From contig CAWFEM010000011.1 in assembly GCA_963814905.1 (NCBI GenBank), positions 62,001-126,000 of the forward strand: a stretch of DNA of 64,000 nucleotides, read 5' to 3'. Source of the stretch: DASWJZ01 sp963814905 (lineage in GTDB: Bacteria; Pseudomonadota; Alphaproteobacteria; Rhizobiales; Afifellaceae). Below the pieces are notes generated by a model. That model was not told the DNA's origin. It worked only from the letters and a program-made list of their open reading frames with translations, and did no database searches. The position numbers and the translations under genes were made by a program. Shown here one piece after another: positions 18,755 through 28,603 of the stretch (position 1 is the first letter of the stretch; each line of letters starts with the position of its first letter).

Positions 18755-20375
18755 AGCGCCACACGGCCTGAAGGTCGCTCAGGATCGCGCGCGCCGCGTT
18801 GTGCCCCGGGGCGCCGGTGACCCCGCCGCCCGGATGCGTGCCCGAGCCGCACATATAAAGGCCCGGGATCGGCGCGCGATAGTCCGCATGTCCGATCGCC
18901 GGGCGCGCGGAGAATATCTGGTCGAGCGATAAGGCACCGTGGAAGATGTCGCCGCCGAGGAGGCCGAAGGTGCGCTCCAGATCGAGCGGGGAGAGAACCT
19001 GCCGGCCGATCACCGAGGCGGAGAAATTCGGGGCGTAGGCGTTCACCGTTTCGATCATCAGGTCGGCGACCGTCTCCTTGTGCGCGTCCCACGACGCGCC
19101 GCCGGGAAAATCCGCCGGCAGGATAGGCGCGACGTGCTGGCAGAAGAGGCTCGCGACATGCTGCCCAGGCGGCGCGAGCGTGTCGTCGAGCGTCGACGGA
19201 ATCAGCATCTCGATCACCGGCGCCTTCGACCAGCCATGCGCCTTTGCGTCGAGATAGGCCTGGTCCATGTAGCCGAGGCTCGGCGCGATGATGATGCCGG
19301 AGGTGTGATGCGTGGCCCGCGCCTTGCCCGGAGCCGCTGAAAAATCCGGCAGCTCCGAAAGCGCAACATTCATGCGGAAGCTGCCGGAGCCGCAGCGCCA
19401 ATGCTCCATGCGCCGCAGGAAATCCGCCGGCAGCGCCGCGGGGTCGACAAGCCGCGTGAAGAGGAGCTTCGGGTTCAGGTTCGAGACGACGGTTTTGGCG
19501 CGCAAGATATCGCCCGCCTCGGTGACGACACCCACGGCCTGACCGTTCTCGATCAGCACCTCGCTCACCGCGGCATCGGTGCGGATATCGACGCCGCGCG
19601 CAGCGCAGCACTTCGCCATCGCCTGGGTGATCGCGCCCATGCCGCCGATGGCGTGGCCCCAGACGCCCTTCCTGCCGTTCGTCTCGCCGAAGACGTGGTG
19701 GAGGAGGACGTAGGCCGTGCCCTGCGCATAGGGGCTCTGATAGGTGCCGACGATGCCGTCGAAGCCGAACATCGCCTTCACCGGATCGCTTTCGAACCAG
19801 CTGTCGAGGAAGTCGCCGGCGGATTTGAGCAGCAGGTCGAGGAAATCGCGCCGCGCCTCCGCGTCGAGACCGGCGAGCCGGCGCGCGAAAGGCGCGGCCT
19901 GCATCAATGCCGGCAGCGTGCGCCAGCCCTCCGCGGCAAGGTCGGGCGGCGTGCTCAAGACGAGATCGCGCAGGATATCGGCGACGCGCTCCAGCCGCGC
20001 CGTATAGTCGTCGAGCCGCTCCGCGTCCTTCGCCGAGAACTTCGCGACCTCGGCCTTCGTCTCCGCTCCGCCGATCTTGAGATGGCGCCCGTCGGGAAGC
20101 GGCAGGAAATTCGCGAGCTCCCGCTCAACGATCCTGAGCCCGTGCGTCGGCAGCGCCATGTCGCGCACGATCTTCGGGTTCAGCAGTGAGACCGTGTAGG
20201 AGGCGACGGAATTGCGGAAACCGGGATGGAATTCTTCCGTCACCGCCGCGCCGCCGACGATATGCCGGCGCTCCAAGACGACGACCTTCAGCCCCGCTTC
20301 CGCGAGATAGGCGGCGCAGACGAGGCCGTTATGCCCGCCTCCGATGACGATGGCGTCGGTTTCGTGCTGCGGCAT
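18753..20375 (-). CDS. FAD-dependent oxidoreductase, PYROXD2/phytoene desaturase-like
   Basis: The product is 540 residues. An N-terminal dinucleotide-binding motif (VIGGGHNGLVCAAYLAEAGL, then VVLERR) marks the amine-oxidase/phytoene-desaturase fold. The C-terminal FAD segment reads PGLYMCGSGTHPGGGVTGAPGHNAAR. The whole length resembles the PYROXD2 group rather than carotenoid CrtI, and no carotenoid genes are nearby, so the substrate is unknown. Its TAG stop lies in the end of the palindromic repeat. It is divergent from the DUF930 gene. Confidence 0.88.
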   Translation of the reverse strand: MPQHETDAIVIGGGHNGLVCAAYLAEAGLKVVVLERRHIVGGAAVTEEFHPGFRNSVASYTVSLLNPKIVRDMALPTHGLRIVERELANFLPLPDGRHLKIGGAETKAEVAKFSAKDAERLDDYTARLERVADILRDLVLSTPPDLAAEGWRTLPALMQAAPFARRLAGLDAEARRDFLDLLLKSAGDFLDSWFESDPVKAMFGFDGIVGTYQSPYAQGTAYVLLHHVFGETNGRKGVWGHAIGGMGAITQAMAKCCAARGVDIRTDAAVSEVLIENGQAVGVVTEAGDILRAKTVVSNLNPKLLFTRLVDPAALPADFLRRMEHWRCGSGSFRMNVALSELPDFSAAPGKARATHHTSGIIIAPSLGYMDQAYLDAKAHGWSKAPVIEMLIPSTLDDTLAPPGQHVASLFCQHVAPILPADFPGGASWDAHKETVADLMIETVNAYAPNFSASVIGRQVLSPLDLERTFGLLGGDIFHGALSLDQIFSARPAIGHADYRAPIPGLYMCGSGTHPGGGVTGAPGHNAARAILSDLQAVWR

Positions 20376-20528
20376 GCGGCAAGCTACCCTTCATCCACCC
20401 GCGGTTACCATCATCAGCATCTCCTACATGACAAAATTGTTGCCCCGCTTGCCGTAACGCCTTCATCCCGCTACAAATCCCGCCGCCCCGCGGATCGCGG
20501 GAATCGCAGCGAGAACGAGCCGAACTCT

Positions 20529-20954
20529 ATGGCCTGCCCCGCGTATCCTCCGAGTCGACACCTTTACCGTCTTATGATCCTGGCCCCGGCGCTGGTCGTG
20601 CCGCTCGCGACATCGGCCTTCGCGCTCGACGCGGCGATCGTGAAGGGCCTGCGCGAGCTCGATCTCGGAGCGCGGCTTGAGCAGCGCTGCGACTACGAGG
20701 CGATGCTCAGGATCGCCAAGGACAAGAAAGGCTACCGCCCCGACCGCGTCGTGGCCGGCGCGACGGCGGAAGCGAAGGTGGAGGGCGACCAGATCCAGGG
20801 CGAAGGCGCGGCCTTCCGCTCCAAGGGCAAGTGGTATCGGCTCTCCTATGTCTGCAAGACGTCCGACGATCATATGGACGTGCTCGATTTCGACTATCAG
20901 ATCGGGGACGCCATCCCAGAGGACAAATGGGACCAGTACGGCCTCTGGGAATAG
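20529..20954 (+). CDS. DUF930 family exported protein
   Basis: The product is 141 residues from the ATG at 20529, with a signal peptide (hydrophobic LMILAPALVVPLA, cleavage near AFA-LDA). The mature part has the DUF930 pattern: RLEQRCDYEAMLRI, RPDRVVA, GAAFRSKGKWYRLSYVCKT and a C-terminal IPEDKWDQYGLW. Two conserved cysteines may pair. Function is unknown. A start at 20574 would also keep the signal core. Confidence 0.82.
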   Translation: MACPAYPPSRHLYRLMILAPALVVPLATSAFALDAAIVKGLRELDLGARLEQRCDYEAMLRIAKDKKGYRPDRVVAGATAEAKVEGDQIQGEGAAFRSKGKWYRLSYVCKTSDDHMDVLDFDYQIGDAIPEDKWDQYGLWE

Positions 20955-21118
20955 GCGGCTGAGCCGCGCGCCGGCCGAAACGCGGCGTCGAACCGAAAAA
21001 CCCCGCAGGTTGCCGCCGCGCCCCCATCCCGCTACACAGGCGCCGCCCGCCAAAAGCCCGTCGCGCCGCGGGCTTTCTCTTATTCGGGGCTAGTATCCGG
21101 GAACCTGAATTTCCGCCG

Positions 21119-21796
21119 ATGTCCGATCGCAGGAACAAGCTTGAGCCGAAACTGCCGCGCGGCTTCGCCGATCGCGGACCGGAGGATATCCGCGCCGTCG
21201 ACAGGATGATGGCGACGATCAAGGCGGTCTACGAGCGCTACGGCTTCGAGCCGGTGGAGACGCCGTTCGTCGAATATACCGAGGCGCTGGGAAAATTCCT
21301 GCCCGACCAGGACCGCCCGAACGAGGGCGTGTTCTCCTTCCAGGACGAGGACGAAGCCTGGCTGTCGCTCCGCTACGATCTGACCGCGCCGCTCGCGCGA
21401 TACGTCGCGGAGAATTACGAGCGGCTACCGAAGCCTTATCGCAGCTATCGCGCCGGCTGGGTGTTCCGCAACGAGAAGCCGGGGCCGGGGCGCTTCCGCC
21501 AGTTCATGCAGTTCGATGCCGATACGGTCGGCGCGTCGTCGCCGGCGGCGGACGCGGAGATCTGCATGATGGCCGCCGACACGATGGAGGCGCTCGGATT
21601 CGAGCGCGGCCAATACGTCATCAAGGTGAACAACCGGAAGGTGCTCGATGGCGTGATGGAGGCGATTGGTCTCGGCGGTGAGGAGAATGCGGGGCGGAGG
21701 CTCACGGTGCTCAGAGCGATCGACAAGCTGGATCGGCTGGGCATCGAGGGGGTGTCGCGAGCTGCTTGGAGAAGGTCGCAAGGACGAGAGCGGTGA
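21119..21796 (+). CDS. hisS: Histidine--tRNA ligase, N-terminal fragment (frameshifted)
   Basis: This frame encodes the N-terminal part of HisRS: EPKLPRGFADRGPED, LRYDLTAPLARYV (class II motif 2 region) and YRAGWVFRNEKPGPGRFRQF. It is intact through GIEGV, then leaves the HisRS frame and stops at 21796. The correct continuation (RELLGEGRKDESGDF) lies in the next frame, and a single extra T at 21755 explains the shift. Further frame changes follow up to about 22035. As read, the product would lack the last part of the catalytic core and the anticodon-binding domain. Confidence 0.85.
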   Translation: MSDRRNKLEPKLPRGFADRGPEDIRAVDRMMATIKAVYERYGFEPVETPFVEYTEALGKFLPDQDRPNEGVFSFQDEDEAWLSLRYDLTAPLARYVAENYERLPKPYRSYRAGWVFRNEKPGPGRFRQFMQFDADTVGASSPAADAEICMMAADTMEALGFERGQYVIKVNNRKVLDGVMEAIGLGGEENAGRRLTVLRAIDKLDRLGIEGVSRAAWRRSQGRER

Positions 21797-22039
21797 CTTC
21801 ACGAAGGGCGCGGGACTTGACCGACGGAACAGATCGACTGCGATCTTGAGTGCCTGACGTGGACCGCATTCGAAGAACGGACGAGTCGGCACTGACGTTG
21901 AAGGCAACCGGATGCGTGACAGCTTGACGTGGCAAGTTTCCGAACTGGGCTATTCGCGCGTCCGGAGAATCGAATCGCTGATACGAGGGGATGGAGCGAG
22001 CTCGGGGATATTCGATCTGCTTGTGTCAGTCGGCCGGCT

Positions 22040-22663
22040 ATGAGCGATCGAATTCAGATCGATCCCTCCGTCGTGCGCGGCCTCGAATACTACACCGGCC
22101 CCGTCTTCGAGGCGCAGCTCAACTTCGAAGTGCCGAACGAGAAGGGCGAGCCCGTCGTCTTCGGCTCGGTCGGCGGGGGCGGGCGCTATGACGGCCTCGT
22201 CGGCCGCTTCCGTGGCGAGGACGTTCCGGCGACCGGCTTCTCCGTCGGCGTGTCGCGTCTCGCCGCCGCGCTGAAGGCCGTCGGCAAGCTCGGTGAGGAA
22301 GGCGCGAACGGTCCCGTCGTCGTCACCGTCATGGATAAGGGCCGCCTCGCCGACTACCAGAAGATCGTCGCCGATCTCCGCAATGCCGGCGTCGCGGCGG
22401 AGATGTATCTCGGCTCCTCCGGAATGAAGGCGCAGCTCAAATACGCCGACCGGAGGAATTCGCCGGCGGCCATCATCGCCGGCTCGAACGAGTTCGATGC
22501 CGGCAAGCTGCAGGTGAAGGACCTTATCGCCGGCAAGGCCGAGGCCGCCGCGATCGCCTCCAATGAAGCGTGGCGCGAGGAGCGTCCCGGGCAGTTCGAG
22601 GTGGATGCGAAGGACATCGTTGCTGAAGTGAAGAAGCTGCTTCAGAAGCAGCGGGGCGGATGA
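22040..22663 (+). CDS. hisS: Histidine--tRNA ligase, C-terminal fragment
   Basis: The second half of the broken hisS resumes in a clean frame at about 22040. It holds the HisRS-specific motif VVRGLEYYTGP, FGSVGGGGRYDGLV (motif 3 region) and a complete anticodon-binding domain to the stop. The ATG at 22040 is only the first convenient Met; the open frame reaches back to 21929, where residues SELGDIRSACVS still look HisRS-like. Both halves are well conserved, and only the join is corrupt. hisZ and hisG follow. Confidence 0.85.
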   Translation: MSDRIQIDPSVVRGLEYYTGPVFEAQLNFEVPNEKGEPVVFGSVGGGGRYDGLVGRFRGEDVPATGFSVGVSRLAAALKAVGKLGEEGANGPVVVTVMDKGRLADYQKIVADLRNAGVAAEMYLGSSGMKAQLKYADRRNSPAAIIAGSNEFDAGKLQVKDLIAGKAEAAAIASNEAWREERPGQFEVDAKDIVAEVKKLLQKQRGG

Positions 22664-22700
22664 GCTGGCCTATGACGGCAGCTCGGCCGCTCAGGACTGT

Positions 22701-22798
22701 CGTCATGCCCGGACTTGATCCGGGCATCCATTCCGTGACGCGCGCGGCGGTCTCGACCGCGACGGAATGGATTGCTGGGTCAAGCCCGGCAATGACGA
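22701..22798. repeat. Long imperfect palindrome, rhizobial dispersed repeat type
   Basis: Outer arms CGTCATGCCCGGACTTGATC and GGTCAAGCCCGGCAATGACG face each other across about 98 bases. An inner pair (CATTCCGT with ACGGAATG) is nested inside. The CGTCATGCCCGG...ATGACG pattern resembles a dispersed repeat I recall from rhizobial genomes. It sits in the 211-base gap between hisS and hisZ and could fold into a long hairpin in the transcript. Confidence 0.75.
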
Positions 22799-22874
22799 CA
22801 AGGTTGGGCGTTGGAAGCGCTCTCCCCTCTCCCAACAAGAGGGCGAGGGTACGCTGCAGCGGCGTCGCGCCTCT

Positions 22875-24005
22875 ATGAGTTCGCTCACACCCCGCCTGCG
22901 TGCGCTTTTCGACGGCGCCGGTGCGCGCTTCGTCGAATTGCCGGTGCTGCATCCGGCCGATCCGTTCCTGGAGACGGCGGGGGAGGACATCCGCCGACGC
23001 ATGTTCGTGACGGAGGGGCCGCAGGGCGAGCGGCTGGCGCTTCGCCCGGACTTCACCATCCCGGTGTGCCTGGCACATCTCAACGAGAAGAATGGCCCGG
23101 CGCGCTACGCCTATCAGGGCCTCGTCTTCCGCCGCCATGACCAGGGCTCGCCGGAGCGGCTGGAGACCGGCTACGAGGATATCGGCGGCGCGGACTCGCC
23201 CGACGGGCGCATCAAGGCCGACGCGGAGGCGCTGGCGCTCGCAATCGCCTGCGCCGCTGAAGCCGCGCCCGGAACGGCATTAGGCGAGATCGCCGTCAGG
23301 CTCGGCGACATCACGCTCTTCACCGCGCTCCTCCGCGCGCTCGGTCTCCCCGGACGCTGGCGGCGGAGGCTCCGCCGTTCCTTCGGCCTGCCCGGCGTCA
23401 TGGCGGCAAACCTTTTGCGCATGACCGCGGCGCGCGACGCGGAAGACCGCCGTCTCGATCCGACGCTTCGCGCGGTCGCCGATGACGAGGCGGCTCTCGT
23501 CGCGCTCCTTGCCGAAAGGCGGACCACGCACGGACACCAGGACGGCGCCGGTCGCTCCCCTGAGGAGATCGCCGAGCGCTTCCTCTCCGGGCGCGCGATC
23601 CCCGACGCCGCGGTCGCGGCGCGCGCCGCGAAAGTCGTCGGCGAATATCTGGCGCTTCAGGCGCCGCTCGGCGCGGCGACCGATTCGCTCCGCACCTTCG
23701 CCGCGCGCCACGCGCTCGATTTCGACGAGGCGATCGCGTTCTTCGGGAAGCGCGCCGAGGCGATCGCCGCGCGCGTGCCCACCACCGCGATGCGCTTCGA
23801 GGCCGGCTTCGGCCGCCCGCTCGACTACTACACCGGGCTTGTCTTCGAGCTTCGGGTCGCCACGCTTGCCGAGCCGCCGATCGGCGGCGGCCGCTACGAC
23901 CGGCTGATGGAGATGCTCGGCGCCGGCCGGCCGATCCCGGCCGTCGGCTTCACCATGCGGCTCGACCAGATCGGGGACCGGGTCGGCGGGGAGGGGACGC
24001 CATGA
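22875..24005 (+). CDS. hisZ: ATP phosphoribosyltransferase regulatory subunit
   Basis: HisZ is a HisRS-like protein without ligase function that activates short-form HisG at the first step of histidine synthesis. The 376 residues from the ATG at 22875 keep the class II fold: LALRPDFTIPVCLAH, ARYAYQGLVFRRHDQG, FGRPLDYYTGLVFEL and GGGRYDRLMEMLG. The anticodon-binding domain is absent. The open frame extends upstream into the palindromic repeat, so that extension is rejected. It overlaps hisG by four bases. Confidence 0.92.
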   Translation: MSSLTPRLRALFDGAGARFVELPVLHPADPFLETAGEDIRRRMFVTEGPQGERLALRPDFTIPVCLAHLNEKNGPARYAYQGLVFRRHDQGSPERLETGYEDIGGADSPDGRIKADAEALALAIACAAEAAPGTALGEIAVRLGDITLFTALLRALGLPGRWRRRLRRSFGLPGVMAANLLRMTAARDAEDRRLDPTLRAVADDEAALVALLAERRTTHGHQDGAGRSPEEIAERFLSGRAIPDAAVAARAAKVVGEYLALQAPLGAATDSLRTFAARHALDFDEAIAFFGKRAEAIAARVPTTAMRFEAGFGRPLDYYTGLVFELRVATLAEPPIGGGRYDRLMEMLGAGRPIPAVGFTMRLDQIGDRVGGEGTP

Positions 24006-24742
24006 GCGGCGCGCTTGTCCTCGCGCTCCCGTCGAAGGGCCGGCTCATGGAGGAGGCGGAGGCGCTCTTTGCGCGCGCCGGTCTGCCGGTTCAAACGAAC
24101 GGACGCCGCTATCGCGGCCGCCTCGCCGGCATCGAGGGTGTCGAGATTGCCTTCCTTTCCGCCTCCGAGATCGCGCGCGAGCTTGCCGCCGGCAGCGTCC
24201 ACCTGGGCATCACCGGCGAGGACCTGGTGCGCGAGACGGTCGCCGGCTGGGAAGCGAGGATCGTGCTTCTCGCGGGCCTCGGCTTCGGCGCGGCGAACGT
24301 CGTCGTCGCCGTCCCGGAGCTTTGGATCGACGTCTGGACCATGGAGGACCTCGACGACGTCGCGGCGGGGTTCCGCGCCCGCCATGGACGCCGCATGCGC
24401 ATCGCCACCAAATACTGGAACCTGACGCAGGGCTTCTTCGCCGCGCACGGCATTGCGCTCTACCGCGTGGTTGAAAGCCTCGGCGCGACGGAGGGCGCGC
24501 CGGCCGCCGGCACCGCTGACCTGATCGTCGACATCACCACCACCGGCTCGACCCTCGCCGCCAATCATTTGAAGGTGCTCGACGACGGGCTGATCCTGAA
24601 ATCGGAAGCGAAGCTTGCCGCCTCGCACGCGGCGGCGTGGGACGCGGATGCGCGCGCGATCGCGGGGGCGCTTCTTCAGCGCCTTGCGAAGGCGGGTGTC
24701 GCGATCGACGAAGGCGCGGCACGGACCATCGCGTCCGAGTGA
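24002..24742 (+). CDS. hisG: ATP phosphoribosyltransferase catalytic subunit, short form
   Basis: It catalyses ATP plus PRPP to phosphoribosyl-ATP. The 246 residues contain the two catalytic lobes (ALPSKGRLMEEAEALF, VHLGITGEDLV, the RIATKYWNLTQGFF and DLIVDITTTGSTLAANHL blocks) and stop before the C-terminal regulatory domain of long HisG. It is therefore the HisZ-dependent form, in agreement with hisZ directly upstream and the ATGA overlap. Confidence 0.95.
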   Translation: MSGALVLALPSKGRLMEEAEALFARAGLPVQTNGRRYRGRLAGIEGVEIAFLSASEIARELAAGSVHLGITGEDLVRETVAGWEARIVLLAGLGFGAANVVVAVPELWIDVWTMEDLDDVAAGFRARHGRRMRIATKYWNLTQGFFAAHGIALYRVVESLGATEGAPAAGTADLIVDITTTGSTLAANHLKVLDDGLILKSEAKLAASHAAAWDADARAIAGALLQRLAKAGVAIDEGAARTIASE

Positions 24743-24918
24743 GGCGGAAGTCGCTGCGCGGCAACCGGCGGCTACATTTCGCATCGATTTTAGCGTCGCC
24801 GAACCTGAAGTGCTTAAGCGAGCTGAAACCTTGTTGGCGACTTCGGAGGAACGCGGGCCTGCCAGAAAAATTCTCCTGCCGCGATTTCGATCGTATGTCA
24901 ATTCAACAGGAGGCGATC

Positions 24919-25536
24919 ATGAAGAAGCGCGATTGGATCTTTGCAGCGAGCCTCGTTGCGGCGCTCGCCTGGACGAATGCACCGGCTTCGGCGCAGTCCG
25001 TCAACCTCGGCGGCATCACCGGCGGCAATGCGACCGCCAGCACCGGAAACTTGGGCGGCGGCCTTAGCGGCGGCGGTGGGGGCGGTTCCAGCGCCACCGC
25101 TTCGACCTCCGGCGGGAGCCTCCTCGGCGGTTCCGGCCCTACCACCGGCAACGTCACCGTCGGCGGTAACAACATCATCGACGGCACCGGCCCGGCCACC
25201 GCCGACGTCAAAATCGGCGAAGGCACCGCCTCCGGCAACCCCACCGGCTCGATCGTGATCGGCACCGGCAGCAACCCGGTCAACGACGGCACGACGGCCA
25301 CCGTTGTTCTCAACCCCGGCGGCGCGGTCGTGGGGATCGATACGAACGGCGACGGCGTCGCCGATCAGCCGGTATCCAATCAGCCGGTAAGCACGCAGCA
25401 AATCCAGACGGCGCTCAGCAATCTCGACAATTCGGAGGTGGCGCTGCTCAAGACGAAGTGCCGTGACGTGATGAGCAGTCCGGGCGCTTTCGACCGCGCG
25501 ACCGTTGCCCTTTGCGCGACTCTCGCCAAGCTCTGA
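24919..25536 (+). CDS. Glycine/serine/threonine-rich exported protein with a calcium-loop-like motif
   Basis: The product is 205 residues. The ATG at 24919 is chosen because AGGAGG lies five bases upstream; an upstream ATG at 24895 has no such site. A signal peptide (MKKRDW then a hydrophobic core, ending PASAQS) is followed by a Gly/Ser/Thr/Asn-rich region (about 27-120). A DTNGDGVAD segment resembles the calcium-binding loops of TSP3 or dockerin repeats. The C-terminal helical part has two cysteines. I do not recognise the family; a surface or periplasmic role is inferred. Confidence 0.65.
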   Translation: MKKRDWIFAASLVAALAWTNAPASAQSVNLGGITGGNATASTGNLGGGLSGGGGGGSSATASTSGGSLLGGSGPTTGNVTVGGNNIIDGTGPATADVKIGEGTASGNPTGSIVIGTGSNPVNDGTTATVVLNPGGAVVGIDTNGDGVADQPVSNQPVSTQQIQTALSNLDNSEVALLKTKCRDVMSSPGAFDRATVALCATLAKL

Positions 25537-25557
25537 CGTCCGCACGCTTTAGAAAAA

Positions 25558-25584
25558 GAAAGGGGCCCGCGAGGGGCCCCTTTC
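25558..25584. terminator. Bidirectional terminator between exported protein and groEL
   Basis: A perfect 10-bp stem (GAAAGGGGCC with GGCCCCTTTC) has a seven-base loop. T-rich sequence follows on the plus strand (GATTTT), and the A-rich 5' flank gives a T run on the minus strand. It separates the convergent stops at 25536 and 25607. Confidence 0.85.
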
Positions 25585-25606
25585 GATTTTCTGAGGGTGG
25601 CAGACC

Positions 25607-27250
<1,644 letters not shown>

Positions 27251-27292
27251 TGTTTGGATTCCTCGTGTTCGGATATGTCTGAAAGGGGCGAG

Positions 27293-27610
27293 TTAGGCGG
27301 CCTTCCGCTTTGCGGTGGGCGTGCCTTCAACGATGCCCATGACGTCGGACTCCTTCATGATCAGGAGCTCCTCGCCGTCGATCTTGACCTCTGTGCCGGA
27401 CCATTTGCCGAACAGGATGCGATCGCCGACCTTGACGTCGAGCGGCTGAACCTTGCCGGCCTCGTCGCGGGCGCCGGGACCGACGGCGACGACCTCACCT
27501 TCCTGCGGCTTCTCCTGGGCGGTATCCGGAATGATGATGCCGCCCTTGGTCTTCTCTTCGGAAGCAAGGCGGCGGACGACGACTCGGTCGTGCAGTGGAC
27601 GGAAATGCAT
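27293..27610 (-). CDS. groS: Co-chaperonin GroES (10 kDa)
   Basis: This is the cap of the GroEL ring, 105 residues. Family blocks are FRPLHDRVVVRRL at the N-terminus, the mobile loop region KTKGGIIIPDTAQEKPQEG, and GDRILFGKWSGTEVKIDGEELLIMKESD. The C-terminus runs about ten residues beyond the usual end (GIVEGTPTAKRKAA). An AAGAGGAAC site precedes the ATG. It is the first gene of the operon. Confidence 0.97.
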   Translation of the reverse strand: MHFRPLHDRVVVRRLASEEKTKGGIIIPDTAQEKPQEGEVVAVGPGARDEAGKVQPLDVKVGDRILFGKWSGTEVKIDGEELLIMKESDVMGIVEGTPTAKRKAA

Positions 27611-27640
27611 GTGTTCCTCTTCCCTCTTGGGGTCACATTG

Positions 27641-27687
27641 AGGGGCAAGCGCCCCTTATGATCGTGAAAGGGGGCGAAGCCCCCTTT
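27641..27687 (-). promoter_or_regulatory. Two stem-loops in the groES leader
   Basis: Between the CIRCE element and the groES ATG lie two perfect hairpins: a 9-bp stem (27667-27675 with 27679-27687, three-base loop) and a 6-bp stem (27641-27646 with 27651-27656). Neither is followed by a T run, so they are unlikely to be terminators. They may stabilise the mRNA or respond to temperature, but the sequence does not match the ROSE thermometer pattern as far as I can judge. Confidence 0.4.
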
Positions 27688-27698
27688 GATCCGGGCTG

Positions 27699-27725
27699 CT
27701 AGCACTCACGGATCGCGAGTGCCAA
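27699..27725 (-). promoter_or_regulatory. CIRCE operator (HrcA-binding site)
   Basis: The inverted repeat CTAGCACTC - nine bases - GAGTGCCAA matches the CIRCE consensus TTAGCACTC-N9-GAGTGCTAA, with the exact nine-base spacer and one mismatch in each arm. It lies 89 bases upstream of groES, the usual place for HrcA repression of groESL. hrcA itself is not in the window. Confidence 0.93.
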
Positions 27726-27895
27726 CAGGTGCCGAGGAGATAGGAAACCGCGGAAATCCTGTCAATGGCGGCGTGCGTGCCACGGCAAAAAAATGCCGTC
27801 ACGTCCGCGCCGACAGCGACCGGAAGGGCGCCCGCGGAACGGCGGGAGCAGGTCCGGACGGTGCGGCGTGCGGTCGCGGAGAAATCCGCCCCGAC

Positions 27896-28477
27896 TCAGC
27901 CCCCGGACGGCAGCGTGATCGCGAAGGGGACCTCGAACATGCCGCTCTTGTCGGAGTTCTGGTCGCGGACCGTGAAAATCGCCTTGTAGTCGCCGGGTCT
28001 CAGGAACGGCACGGCGAAGGAGAGCGTCATGGAGAATTCCCGCTTGTTGGGCGTGCTCGGCGTCGACAGCGAGAAAACGTCCTTCGCCTCGCCCAGGACC
28101 TGGCCGGTCGTGTTCTCGATGGCCAGGTCGGCGGTGAAGCCGATCGTGCTTGAGGCGCCGGAGCCGCCGTAGCCGAAACAGACCGGCTCGACATAGACCA
28201 TCATCTTCTCGTCCGGCTTGAAGGTGGTGTCCGCCCGTTCGGAGTAAATGCCGTATCCGCCTGAGGAATCGACGATTGCGACCTTGCGGAAGGCAAGCGG
28301 GCTCGCTTCGCAGATCGAGTCCATCGCGGCGGAAAGCGCGTCGAGCGCCTCCGCGGTCTTGCCCTCCACGACCAGCGCCTCGGCGCGTGTCGCCGCGTCG
28401 ACGGCCGGGCCGGCTGCCGCGGCCGATGCCGCGCACACGAACATAAGCGCCGAAAGCGACGCCGCCTTGAAGATCAT
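27896..28477 (-). CDS. Unrecognised exported protein
   Basis: The product is 193 residues from the ATG at 28477, preceded by GGAGGGC; an in-frame TTG at 28489 is less likely. A signal peptide (ends near AAAAGPAVD) is followed by a short helical part (residues about 25-55, AEALVVEGKTAEALDALSAA). The remainder is beta-rich with the pattern DYKAIFTVRDQNSDKSGMFEVPF, which looks like an immunoglobulin-like sandwich. I cannot assign a family. It is a lone gene between groES and the M16 pair. Confidence 0.6.
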   Translation of the reverse strand: MIFKAASLSALMFVCAASAAAAGPAVDAATRAEALVVEGKTAEALDALSAAMDSICEASPLAFRKVAIVDSSGGYGIYSERADTTFKPDEKMMVYVEPVCFGYGGSGASSTIGFTADLAIENTTGQVLGEAKDVFSLSTPSTPNKREFSMTLSFAVPFLRPGDYKAIFTVRDQNSDKSGMFEVPFAITLPSGG

Positions 28478-28603
28478 AACGCCCTCCAACCCCGGTATTC
28501 TCGGTTCCGGGTCATCGTGAGCAGAAGCGGCGCGAAGCGCAAGCCCCTGCTTGCATTCGGATTTTCTGGTATCTCAGCCCGCCGCTCGCGGGAAATCCGG
28601 GGA

